NCBI GenBank assembly: GCA_022559845.1
Contig: CM040125.1
Span: 200,362,102-200,426,101, forward strand
Length of the DNA stretch: 64,000 bases
Direction of reading: 5' to 3'
Source of the DNA: Amorphophallus konjac
Lineage: Eukaryota > Streptophyta > Magnoliopsida > Alismatales > Araceae
Shown here piece by piece: positions 1 to 9,473 of this stretch. The position numbers and the translations under genes are program-made. A model generated the notes under the pieces. That model saw only the letters and a program-made list of their open reading frames with translations. It ran no database searches and was not told the origin of the DNA. The stretch's first letter is position 1. Every line of letters starts with the position of its first letter.

Positions 1-11
1 GGGTGGGCCTC

Positions 12-19
12 TATTTATA
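12..19 (-). promoter_or_regulatory. TATA box of Tat-1 3' LTR (minus strand TATAAATA)
   Basis: The plus strand reads TATTTATA, giving a consensus plant TATA box on the minus strand, the coding direction of Tat-1. The same site is in the 5' LTR at 31,943-31,950. All seven palindromes lie upstream of it, in U3. Confidence 0.6.
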
Positions 20-33
20 GGGCTCCGGAGGGT

Positions 34-659
34 GGAGGCGTCCAGGACCCTGGACACCTCCATCAGGGCCGAACTAATATTTTATTCTATTTTTATTAAT
101 TTTTTCGGAATATTTTTGTGGAGGCGTCCAGGGCCCCGGACGCCCCTAACAGGTCCACCGAACACCACCGACGGCTGCACGCGGTTTGACACAACGCGTG
201 GTTTTGTGAGCGGCGCCTCGTGATTTTGAAATGGGCGCGTCCAGCGGGCTGGACGTCTCCATAATTTGGCTTTTTTCACACACGACAAATCGTCGTTCGG
301 TGGGCGGCGCCCGTGAGGGAGTTGATGGAGGCGTCCAGGGGCCTGGACGCCTCCATTAATATATTATTTTTATTTATTTTGTCTTTTTATGCCAAAGCTG
401 GCATTATATATTTTTTATGCTTGTTTTTATGGCGGCGTCCAGGGGCCTGGACGCCTCCATTAATGTATAATTTTTATTTTGTTTTGTCTTTTTATGCCAA
501 CTGGCATATATATATATATATATATATTTGTTTTTATGGAGGCGTCCAACGGTCTGGACGCCTCCATTAATATATTATTTTTTATTTATGTTTTGGGTTT
601 TGAAAAATAAAATAAAATAAATTAAAAGAATGGGGGCGTCCAGGGGCCTAGACGCCCCC
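34..659. repeat. Array of seven GC-rich palindromes in Tat-1 U3 (left copy)
   Basis: Seven hairpin-forming units of about 28 bp start near 34, 121, 234, 327, 431, 538 and 632. The best have arms GGAGGCGTCC and GGACGCCTCC around a short self-complementary centre such as AGGGGCCT. They are separated by 60-85 bp of AT-rich DNA, including an AT microsatellite near 503-527. Several central and arm changes are compensated or nearly so. Related units recur at 3,697-3,976 and 4,359-4,576. Small ORFs that translate the palindrome are not genes. Confidence 0.85.
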
Positions 660-918
660 ATCAAGACCCACCCGGGTCCTCGGACAAGCGTTGGCGGCCG
701 CCCGGCAGACACCCTTCTTGGTTCCGGAACCTCCTGATGCGTCTGACTGGTGTTGATGCCATCCGAATGCCGTGACGAGACGATTCCAGATGCCGAAAAG
801 GGCGGAAGAAGACTCAAGAAAAGGAAGCACTCGAGCGATTCAAAATGCGTAAGCCGTTGCGGGCGTTGTATAGTAATATGAGACTTTCTCGGGAGACGTC
901 AGGAATGGCGTGTCTATA

Positions 919-2004
919 GCTGCCCTGCCTTGGCGTCTGCTTTACAAGGGAGCGACACGTAGTGGAATGGTATCGAAGTGGAGTGAAATGAAGTGGGAGC
1001 GGACTGATAAGTTGATGCCAAGGTGTGATGAGACACGCTTTTGACGTTACTGTTTAGAATCTTTCCTGAAGTTTCAATGAGGTGACCTTGAAGAAGGTCT
1101 TTCAAATATTGACGATTGCTTGGACGGAGATCAAATAAGGGAGGGTGAGGTGTGCGCTCAGGCACGAAACAAAAAGAGACCAACTTCTCGGTGTGGAAGT
1201 ACCTGGGTCATAAACCTTAGGTTTCACCTTTGGTGAGCGGTTACCAGCCAATGTGGAAGTGCTGCGGCCAAGGTGGGTCAAACAAGGTAAAAGTAAAGGA
1301 ATATCTGAGGGTCTGTCCAAACAAGGGTCTCCTTTGGAAGAGCAATGTAGGGCCATTTCAAGGAAACTCAGTATTTCATTCGGAGTGGAATATCTCATAT
1401 TTGTAGGAATTGAAGCACAACGGCCTTCGCAATCGAATCACTTGAATGATCTTCCGTAATAAATCAAAATCCTATATGAATGCATGCTGGGTTAAAATAA
1501 AAATTTAAAATAAACTAAAATAGAAAATAGCCAAGGATAATATTGTCAACTTGTTAAGGACGGGTCAGGATACCGATCCGGTGAGCCGACACTGGGTTGG
1601 GGCCCGTTTATCCGTGCACCAACTCACTGAATGGAACCGTCGTCCCCATTCTATCACAAGTTGACGGCCTATCCGTACAACCCAAATTCTTCTGGGATCA
1701 TCACCGTTTTTGTTGAAGGGGAACTCAAATCCCAGATTTGTTCGGGCCGCAAGGTCCTTGACATGTTCTAGTAGCGTAGGTATCATATACTACGATGCAG
1801 GACAAGGTGGGACCAACCAATGAAAGGCGGGACAGGAGATAAGACAAAGACGTCCGTTAGTAAAACCTGCACAGGCCAGCATGGATTAATAACATCAGAA
1901 AGTAACAGAATCGTAACAGAATCGCACCACAATGGAAAGGAGATCTAGCCAAAATCCTGACATTGACTGCTGATGCGACATGTTCTGTCCTGTAGCGATC
2001 TTCC
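919..2004. other. Tat-1 internal region between 3' LTR and first antisense gene; no gene seen
   Basis: No convincing coding sequence. The stretch beside the LTR reads on the minus strand as a G/A-rich run (AAGGCAGGGCAGC, about 919-933), which is the right place for a weak polypurine tract. The rest should hold the upstream region of the antisense gene at 2,105 and shows no repeats I can name. Confidence 0.5.
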
Positions 2005-2009
2005 CTTCC

Positions 2010-2015
2010 TATAAG
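2010..2015 (+). promoter_or_regulatory. Candidate TATA box for antisense gene at 2,105
   Basis: TATAAG follows a pyrimidine-rich stretch, about 90 bases upstream of the ATG at 2,105. The paralogous gene at 9,474 has TATAAA at a similar distance (101 bases). Confidence 0.45.
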
Positions 2016-2104
2016 AACTCCCCTTAGACTAGTTCATTCAAATGCACCAAGGTGGGTTTTGGAAGCTCAGGAGAGGAAGGAGAGGATAATCTAGAGATTT
2101 CAGG

Positions 2105-3517
2105 ATGGAAGGAGAGTCTTCCCGCGTTATGAAGAGGAGCAGGCCTAGCGGCGAGATCAGGCGACTCTCCGACCTCGAGGGTCATCTGAGTGGGACGATC
2201 ATGTCGCATATGGTAAGCTAATTCTTTTCAAATTTCTCCACGTGAGCCTTCTTCTTACTTCCTTCATTTCTTCTTCTTTCTTTTCTCTTCCAGCCATATC
2301 CACTCTTCCCAGGCCCGAGGAAGTTTTCCAAACTGCCATGGCTTTCAAAGTTAACTTCCAACATATCCATCGGCATGAGGGCCATACTCTCGAAGTGACA
2401 TCTGCAGGGGCTCCTTATTCACGCCAAACACTACGAGAAGTTTCGTATGGACTGGGCGGCTATGGGCGCACTAGTGGAGATCTGGCATCCCCAGACCCAC
2501 ACTTTTATCTTCCCGACCTTCGAGGTGACCATCCTCCTCGAGGAGGTGGAACTTCTGCTCGGATTGAAGAAATTCAAGAGTGACGGGAAGGTGAAGGCTA
2601 TGCGGATGCTGACACGGGGGACTTCCGAAAGCGTCCTTGGAAGCTTCATGCCTCCCGACGCAGCCCGAAAGGTTCGTACTCAAAAGGGAATCGATCTCCA
2701 AAAGCTTGCGGTGTGGGTCATGGACGCCCTGAGAGGGTCACCAGACGATGACTATTTGAAGGGAATCATGAAGGGGTTCACCATTTGTCTGGCGGGTGCT
2801 CTCTTGTTTCCTTATACCGACAACATGGTGGAGGAAGACCAACTGAGTGCTATCTGCGGGATCTGGCGTGGAAAGAGGGTGGGACCCGCTGTCCTCGCCT
2901 ACCTGTATAGTGGCCTTACTGCCTCGAGCATGGGTAGGCCTCCATTTGGTTGGGCACTTGTCTTGAATTGCTGGCTTGATTTGCATTTCAAATTCGACCA
3001 CCGCGAGGGAATGCCAACGGCTTCGAAGCTTTTCCAACAAAGCCCGCTTCACTACATAGCCGACGTGTTAGGCTTTGGTGGCACTGTAGCGAACCGTGTT
3101 CCGTGGCTGAAGAAACGTGAAGACTGGCGGTCTCACTTTCGCATTGTGACACAAAGTTTCTTCACTTGCGCACTGACATGTCTACTTTCGCTCGAGCTCC
3201 TCATGAGGTCTTCTTGTGAAGTTGATCTCCAACTGATTGGTGCGACCGAGTTTGTCCTTTACAACGCGCATCGGTGCTGCCTCCAGATCGACATCCCACG
3301 TCATTCGTTCCCATTACCGACTGGCATCGTTCCTTTGAAGAAGAGAGAGTTGGGCACTGAAGCGGATGCGAAGGAAGCGAAGGCCGTCAAAGCACCCTGG
3401 AAGACAAGTGTTGCGGGAAAGGCCTTAGCGCACGTGGGGGAAGAGTGCGAGCTGTGGAGGGCTTATGTAACCGAACTGAGGAAGTTAAGGCCTAAGGCGC
3501 CTAAGCCCCTGATGTAA
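2105..3517 (+). pseudogene. Antisense cargo gene 1: PMD/DUF7745-like protein, one premature stop
   Basis: Two exons. Exon 1 (2,105-2,212) encodes 36 residues beginning MEGESSRVMKRSRPSG and is clearly homologous to exon 1 of the gene at 9,474. It is followed by a GTAAGC donor, an 81-bp intron ending TTCCAG at 2,293, and a long exon 2. Exon 2 is in phase but has a TGA at 2,396-2,398, then stays open for 372 codons to TAA at 3,515-3,517. The motif EIWHPQTHTF followed by a stretch ending LLEEVELLLGL matches the plant mobile domain (aminotransferase-like) superfamily and DUF7745-type proteins of plant transposons. The C terminus is Lys/Ala-rich. An alternative is translation from the internal ATG at 2,447, after the stop. 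Molecular function is unknown. The gene is antisense to Tat-1 pol. Confidence 0.7.
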
Positions 3518-3537
3518 CTCGTTCCGCTTTCTGATGG

Positions 3538-3543
3538 AATAAA
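3538..3543 (+). terminator. Poly(A) signal AATAAA of antisense gene 1
   Basis: AATAAA sits 21 bases after the TAA stop, in a GGAATAAAAT context that also follows the paralogous gene at 11,977. The shared context supports a real plus-strand transcription unit. Confidence 0.55.
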
Positions 3544-3696
3544 ATCTGGCATTGATGTTTTGGGACCCCGTCCCTTTAATTATTATTATCTTTTTTATGG
3601 TTTTTCTTTTTCTTTGTGTTTTTTCTTTTGTTTGGATTATATACATACTCTTATCTTTTTTAATTTTATTATATATATTTTTGAAATTTTTTTTAT

Positions 3697-3976
3697 GGGG
3701 GCGTCCAGGGGCCTGGACGCCCCTAATTTTTTATTTTTGATTTTTTAAGTTTTTTGTTTTGGGGGCGTCCAGAGGCCTGGACGCCCCTAATTTTTTATTT
3801 ATAATTTTTTTGGTTTTTGTTTTGGGGGCGTCCAGGGTCCTGGACGCCCCAAATTTTTATTAATTATTTTTTTTGGTTTTTTTGTTTTGGGGGCGTCCAG
3901 GCGCCTGGGCGCCCCTAATTTTTGAATTTTGAAAAAAATAAAAAAAGGTGGGGGCGTCCAGGCGCCTGGATGCCCC
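3697..3976. repeat. Tandem array of five GC palindromes between antisense genes 1 and 2
   Basis: Units begin at about 3,697, 3,761, 3,824, 3,889 and 3,950, a period of 61-65 bp. Each has a 27-bp palindrome with arms GGGGGCGTCC and GGACGCCCC, then AT-rich filler. This is the same palindrome family as the U3 array of Tat-1 but with a shorter period and a GGGG/CCCC outer edge, so it has expanded separately. It lies directly upstream of the TATA-like sequence at 3,992, mirroring the LTR arrangement. Confidence 0.85.
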
Positions 3977-3991
3977 AATCAGAGTGGTTTC

Positions 3992-4000
3992 TATATATAT
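3992..4000 (+). promoter_or_regulatory. Candidate TATA box for antisense gene 2
   Basis: TATATATAT occurs immediately after the palindrome array and about 30 bases before a plausible transcript start. It is the only TATA-like motif upstream of the first exon of the decayed gene at 4,199-7,259. Confidence 0.35.
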
Positions 4001-4198
4001 GGGGGGCCTCACCCCCTGCTCACTTGTACTGTTCATTCTGACGACCCCGTCACCCCAGACGACCCATTCTTAGTCCCAATAGAGCGAGGAGTATCGAGCC
4101 AGGGTCTAGAGAAGCGAAAACGACGGGCTCGTCGTCCGAGGAGGCTGAGGGATGATGCCGAGGAGGCCGCAGCAGAGGAGATTGTTGCGGAGGAGGGG

Positions 4199-7100
4199 AT
4201 GGAGGTGCCTCTTCTGGCCGCGGAGGCCGCTGCGGGCGTTGGCGACGTGGGAGAGGACGATCACGACCCGGTAAGCCCTTCGAAACTCTCACTCTGTGGT
4301 TCAATAGGCTAAACGGACGGGTGAGAGGCTGTGAGAGAAGGCCGGGGAGTGAGGGAAAGGAGGCGTCCTGGGCCCTGGACGCCTCCACTTTTCTTTTTCT
4401 TTTTGTTTATTTATTTATTTACGTAAATAATAAAATAGGATTAAAAATAAGGAGGCGTCCAGGACCTGGGATGCCTCCATAATAATATATATTATTAATA
4501 TATTTTTTGTTTTGGGTTTTTCTATAAAGAAAATAAGGAAAATAGAGAGGAGGCGTCCAATGTACTAGACGCCTCCATAAAAATCCTAAAATGTTTTAAA
4601 GATAAGATAACATAAAATAAATAAGTAGAATATATAGTGTTATTGCTTAATATTATTCATGATGCTGATGTATTTTTTATTGGTTTTGTGGTGTGCAGGG
4701 TGTGATGAAAGGACGGATCAGCTGGTCCCTAGTGGTGGCAGCATACCGTGGGCTACCAGACTTTCAGAGGGCGCGTGTGGACGCCATGGGCTTTGGAGCC
4801 TTCCTCAGGATCGAGCCCTTTCGGCTCGACCTTCCTCTTATCCAGGCATTGAGGGAGCGGTGGCACGCGCCGAGCCGGGCGTTTCTGATGCCCTGGGGGC
4901 ACATGGTGCCGACACTAGAGGACGTGGCTCGGATCACTGGGCTACGAGTTGACGGAGAGGCGGTCAGCGGGGTCACCTACCCCGACTACCGAGAGAGTGC
5001 CCTGGACCTGCTGTGGTTAGAGACGAGCGTGACTGACAGGGACAGCAGGGTAGTCGACCGAGTGGAGATCATGGAGGCGCTCGGATTCGTCGACCCGCGC
5101 TAGCGGGTCAGCGAGACTGGAGCGGAGTTTCTGGCGCGACTGGAGGGAAATGCCCGTGCAGCTTTCACCCAGGACCCGAGCGAGCGGGAGCTGGTGGATC
5201 TAGACCTCCGGAGGTTTCTTTTCTTCTTCCTGGGCCGCCTTCTGCTGGGGACGAAGGGGGATGGCATCCACTGCCGCTTCCTCAGGATTCTGGCGGACCT
5301 TGACAGAGTGGGGCACTACGCGTGGGGAGCGGCTCTGCTTGCCCATTTGATTGCTGATCTCTCCTAGACTTCGGAGAAGGAGACGACAGTCAGTGGCTTC
5401 GCACCTTTTCTCCAGGTAAACATTTTATTTATGCATTCCCACAGTTAAATATGTAATTATTGTACTAATGATGTATGATGGATGCAAGTGTGGAGCTATT
5501 ACTATTTCCTGATGGGGAGGGCTAGGCATGGGAACAGGAGAGCCGTGCCTCTGGCGCGGCGATGGAGGCCGGTCGTGGTTGCAGTACCCCACGGCTACCA
5601 GCTGGCGTCACTTCGTCGGGAGCTGAGCGAGTATCCCGAGGCCATGGTATGATGCGTATGGTTTTTTGTGTTTTCTTATGTGACTGAATGGCAACTAATA
5701 TGATGTATGTATGATGATGTAGGTGGTGTGGAGACCCTACCTGGGCATGGGCGACGCTGGCCAGCCTTGGGTTGTAGCGGGTCTTCCTCGTTTCAGGCGG
5801 GACGTGTGGGTCCATTGCCTGAACGAGATCGAGCCGCTTCGGTTGAGGCTGGTTATGAGGACGTTGGGGCTAGCCCAGGAGTGGGTTGATGTAGAAGAGC
5901 CGGCCCGCATCGGGCGGAAGACCAAGGGGAAGGCGAAGATTATGGACTGGCGTACGCGCTTCCCAGCACAGTACCAGGACTGGCAGCAGGGCGGGGTCCC
6001 AGTGGTATCCCATGTACAGGATAGCACAGATTACATGAGACGATATCGAGCTACGTACGGGGACCGCCTCTCCTTGGGTGGTATGGCAGGGGTAAGTGAA
6101 ATGAAACTGCTTCACCCTTGTATATGTATATGCATGTGGCAGTAACTTATGTGCAATGCAGGATGCTCGTGACAATATGATTGCCGACCTGCGGGCCCAG
6201 CTGGCAGACGCCAGGCGGCAGTTAGTGGCCATCCGACAGGAGTTGGAGATCCTGGTGAGTCTATGCAATGCATTTTTTTTGTGACCTAGATTTTTGATGC
6301 TTAGCCTTTGATTGACGTTTGCCCCGTGTTTCAGCGGGCCCACCAGACAGCGGCAGCCGGGACGGCTGGTGGAGCGGGTTCCAGTTCGCGGGGCCCTCCT
6401 CCGGAGGTTTCTGCCCTCCAGGAGCAGCTGGCGTATGCGGTGGCTCGGGCTGAGGAGGCCGAGCGTGACCGCGAGGCTCGAGTGAGTGCTTGCTTGGCCC
6501 TGACCCTCTTCTAACTGCTTTCCTTCTATCACTGCTCTCTTACGGTGCATGCGTGCTTTGACAGGTGGCCGAGATTCGAGAGGCCCTGGCCCGTGCTGTT
6601 CGTGCTGAGCAGGAGCGCGATGCCTAGGTGGCAGAGCGTGACGTCCGGATTGCGGAGCTAGAGGAGGAGCGGCGACGGGAGGCTGAAGAGCTTCCTCGTG
6701 ACATAGTGGATCTGCGGATCGCCCTCGAGCTGTCGAGGAGAGAGGCGATGAGGGAGAGAGAGGAGAGGGAGAGGGATAGGGAGAGCGTGGAGAGAGAGAG
6801 GGAGAGGGATAGGGAGACCCTAGAGAGAGAGAGAGGGAGAAGGATAGGGAGACTCTAGAGAAAGAGAGGGAGAGGGATAGGGAGACCATAGAGAAAGAAA
6901 GGGAGTATAGGATGGCGGAGCGATATCGAGATTGGGACGAGAGGAGAGCTCTGGTGGCCCAGGTGTCGGAGCTCCGGCTGAGTCTTGGCACGGCGGAGGG
7001 GAGACTCCGAGAGAGTGAGGAGCGGTATCAGAGGGCGAAGGAGCGCGGGGTGCGAATTCGTCAGTCCGGTTCCTTTTCTGTGGGCAGCTTTCTAGTTTCT

Positions 7101-7259
7101 TCGGCCGAGCAGCGTCGCCGCACCTTGGAGGCTGGCATGGTGCCACCTGGAGAGGCGAGCACGGGTTCTCAGGGTTCGCAGAGGTCACAGAGGCCCCCTA
7201 GGGATCCCCGTCAGAGGAGGGAGGAGAGAGATGACCAGGAGGGTGGTGGTGAGAGTTAG
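4199..7259 (+). pseudogene. Antisense cargo gene 2: decayed PMD/coiled-coil gene
   Basis: Intron-exon paralogue of the intact gene at 9,474. Inferred exons: acidic first exon ending at 4,270 (in-frame ATG at 4,199, but the frame is open further upstream), 4,699-5,415 (PMD), about 5,488-5,646, 5,723-6,091, 6,162-6,254, 6,335-6,481 and 6,565-7,259. Introns have GT/AG borders and are in phase, except the third exon's acceptor, which appears to have lost its AG (GCAA where GCAG is expected). In-frame stops occur at 5,101, 5,365 and 6,625, and there is a frameshift in the Arg/Glu-rich repeat near 6,830-6,860. The PMD exon contains RAFLMPWGHMVP (as in the paralogue, except AFLMPWGHMVP context) and the C terminus is a long charged coiled coil (RERERDRE repeats). 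An intron at 5,647-5,722 has no counterpart in the intact copy. Confidence 0.75.
4359..4576. repeat. Three GC palindromes within intron 1 of antisense gene 2
   Basis: Palindromes at about 4,359-4,386, 4,451-4,478 and 4,549-4,576 have the GGAGGCGTCC outer arms of the U3 type, not the GGGG type of the neighbouring 3,697 array. They sit in the first intron (4,271-4,698), spaced 92-98 bp as in the LTR. The latter two carry mismatches. Confidence 0.8.
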
Positions 7260-7620
7260 AGAGTTGTTTGTACACCCCACCGTCCTCACTGTATGATGTA
7301 CTTTTGACTGTTTGTATGAAATGGATTTCGTGTGGTTCCTTTTGTTGTGTGCCCTTTTCCTTCCTGCACTTTCTTTTACACCACGTTGTTCACGCTTCAC
7401 GGGACTTTGCCCTGGACAGGAGGGAACTACTTTGCATGGAGGGTTTTTTGGTTCCCTTTTTTCGCTTTCTTTTGGGCACGTCCAAGCGCGAGGACGCGTC
7501 TTAATCCTCAAATTCGAATTTAAAGCGACGTGTGGCCTTCCTTCTCCGTGCCTTTCCCGCAAACGAGCCCGCCTTCCGCCGAAACTTGCTCGCCCGTCTT
7601 TGTCTTCTTCCCCTCGATCG
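7260..7620. other. Spacer between antisense genes 2 and 3; no gene seen
   Basis: T-rich 3' flank of gene 2, then about 100 bp of GC-rich DNA upstream of the ATG at 7,621. A degenerate half-palindrome (GGGCACGTCC then GGACGCGTC) lies near 7,476-7,500 and probably descends from the palindrome family. Another decayed one is near 7,885-7,912. Confidence 0.5.
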
Positions 7621-8908
7621 ATGGAGTTCGGCGGTCTGGACCACGGCGAAGGTGGAGAGGGACGCGGGACCCCTCGCCCAAGGAGGGACGCGCCAGAGCA
7701 CGGAACGGCGTCTATGGAGGAGGAAGGGCCGCTTCGGGCCCCCGAGGGACCCGAGGGGCCCGATGTCGCGGAGGGAGGTGAACACGGTCTGGTTGGTGCT
7801 TGGTTTTCCCCCTCTTTGATCCATTTTGAGTTTTGAAGCAAGCCGTGCGAGGGGGGAAAGGGTTCGGCGAGTGTTGCACTTAAATGATGGATGCGTCCTA
7901 GACAGGGGACGCGTTCTTTTTGACTGATGTGGGACCCTTTTCTTGGTGCAGGACATGGCGAGGACCCTGGGCCTGGCCGATGAGTGGGCGAGTGCGGACG
8001 AGCCGAGCCGCGTCAGGAGGGAGAGTCGCGGCAAGGCGAGGCTCGAGGACTGGCACGTACGTCTCCTTGGACAGCAAGGGAGTGTATTGGAGTAGGACAG
8101 CGCCGACTTCCTGCGGCGGCAGAGAGAGAGTTATGCGGGGCTTCCCCAAGCTGGGGACACGCGTGGGGTCGGCGGCTCGCGCGCCCAACTGTCAGAGGCT
8201 AGGCGGCAGCTGGCCGTCGCTCAACATGAGCTGTCGCTCCTGGTAAGTTACGTGCCGCACTTTTATCTTCAGATTTGGAGTTTCACTGACGGCCGTTGTT
8301 TATTTTGTTCCAGCGTGCCCAGCAGACAGTGACGGCGGGGATGATTGGTGGCGCATCTTCCAGCTCCTCGGCCCCTTTTCTTGAGATTACCTCCCTCCGG
8401 GAGTAACTTGCCGGTGTGGTGGCTCGGGCGACCCGGGCGGAAGAGGAGTGTGATGCCTGGGTGGCGACTGTAACGGAGCTGCGGCATCGTGGTGAGGAGA
8501 GACCTTCTCCAGACATCCTGGAGTTAAGGGTTCTTCTGCAGATGATGAGGAGAGAGGCAGAGAGAGAGAAAGTTGAGAGAAGGTCCGAGCGACATCGGGA
8601 TCAGACCGAGAGGAGGGCCTTGGAGGCCCAAGTAAGGGAGCTCCAGCTGGGCCTTCAGGCCGTCGTGCAGAGGCTAGGAGGGATGGAGACGCGCTACGAG
8701 AGAGCGCGAGAGTTCGGGGAGTGACTGCGCCAGTCTGGTCACTTTGCCGCTAGTGGCTTCTTTGCCACACCAGGGGAGGAGCAGCGAGTCACTGCTGCGG
8801 AGCAGGCGCCAAGAGGCGAGACAGGTGCTGCTGCACGAGGATCCCGAAGGCTTCTGAGGGACCCGCACCTCAGGGGAGAGGAGGGGAGCGCCCAGAGAGA
8901 TGAGTGAT
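7621..8908 (+). pseudogene. Antisense cargo gene 3: internally deleted PMD-family relic
   Basis: The third copy of the PMD/coiled-coil gene. An acidic first exon from ATG 7,621 to about 7,780 ends near a GTGAAC donor. The next recognisable segment (about 7,953-8,242) already matches the middle of the paralogues (RTLGLADEWASADEPSR), so the whole PMD exon is missing. A further exon starts at 8,314 after TTCCAG and continues as a charged coiled coil to about 8,908. In-frame stops are visible near 8,092, at 8,404 (TAA) and 8,722 (TGA). No product is expected. It lies between its two fuller paralogues, all on the plus strand. Confidence 0.65.
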
Positions 8909-9372
8909 GGTGAGGATCGGCGAGCTGGTGGACTCGCCTCCTCCTTATGTTTATGATGTTTTTGACAGCTCATGTAGAATTATGAATGGAGTGATTTGAT
9001 TTTCTGCTGCTTGTTTGTTTTCTTGTGCGTTCCTTCTTCCCTACACTTCTTCTCCTTTGTACTGTTCCCATGTGATGGGTCTACCGAGACTCCACGCCGA
9101 GCGGAGAATCGCGTCTTGTTGTGACCATTTTTCACGGGAATCTACCGTCGAAGTCAATAATGACGGCCCTAGCCCCTTTTCCCGGATGTTGTGTCAAGTT
9201 TTGTGGACGTCCTCCAAAACATGATAGGGTATCCCTAGACAACATAGGGGGCTAGTTGTCATATTCTTCGTCCAATCAATCACCCTATGCGAGCGGTGAA
9301 GTGACACACGGGGCCGCATGGCTATCATTAACAGGTGATGGAGGCAATCTTGGCCTGCACTCCTTCCATTTC
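8909..9372. other. Spacer upstream of intact antisense gene; no gene seen
   Basis: Holds the 3' flank of gene 3 and, presumably, the promoter region of the gene at 9,474. No ORF of convincing composition and no repeats recognised. Confidence 0.5.
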
Positions 9373-9378
9373 TATAAA
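9373..9378 (+). promoter_or_regulatory. TATA box for the intact antisense PMD gene
   Basis: TATAAA in a TTCTATAAATTCG context, 101 bases upstream of the ATG at 9,474. It is a close match to the plant core promoter consensus. Confidence 0.6.
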
Positions 9379-9473
9379 TTCGTGTCCCTTTTATCCTCCC
9401 TGGTATATCGTGAGCTAACTCGAGGAGCACAAGTTCTCACGGGAGAGGGGGAGTTCAAAATTCTGAGAGTTGG

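Larger units (their letters stand above)
1..918 (-). repeat. Tat-1 3' LTR, truncated by window edge
   Basis: Matches the outer 0.93 kb of the complete 5' LTR at about 31,931-32,865, with roughly 2-3% substitutions by eye plus a shorter AT microsatellite. Alignment holds to 916. The last two bases are TA here against CA in the other copy, so the terminal dinucleotide seems to have changed by one transition. It holds the U3 palindrome array and the TATA box. The rest of the LTR (R and U5, about 1.4 kb by comparison) is off-window. Confidence 0.85.

Noticed and set aside
313..570. Small ORFs reading MEASRGLDAS-like peptides
   Set aside because: They are translations of the GGCGTCC palindromes and occur wherever the repeat does, in several frames.
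3697..3976. Regular repeats with spacers, CRISPR-like spacing
   Set aside because: Repeats are palindromes in a plant retrotransposon, spacers are AT-rich filler, and no cas genes exist; it is a tandem repeat array.
5870..6991. 373-codon minus-strand ORF rich in Ser/Pro
   Set aside because: Antisense shadow of cargo gene 2: it overlaps exons with splice sites and paralogue support on the plus strand, and its SLSLS runs are the complement of the Arg/Glu coiled coil.
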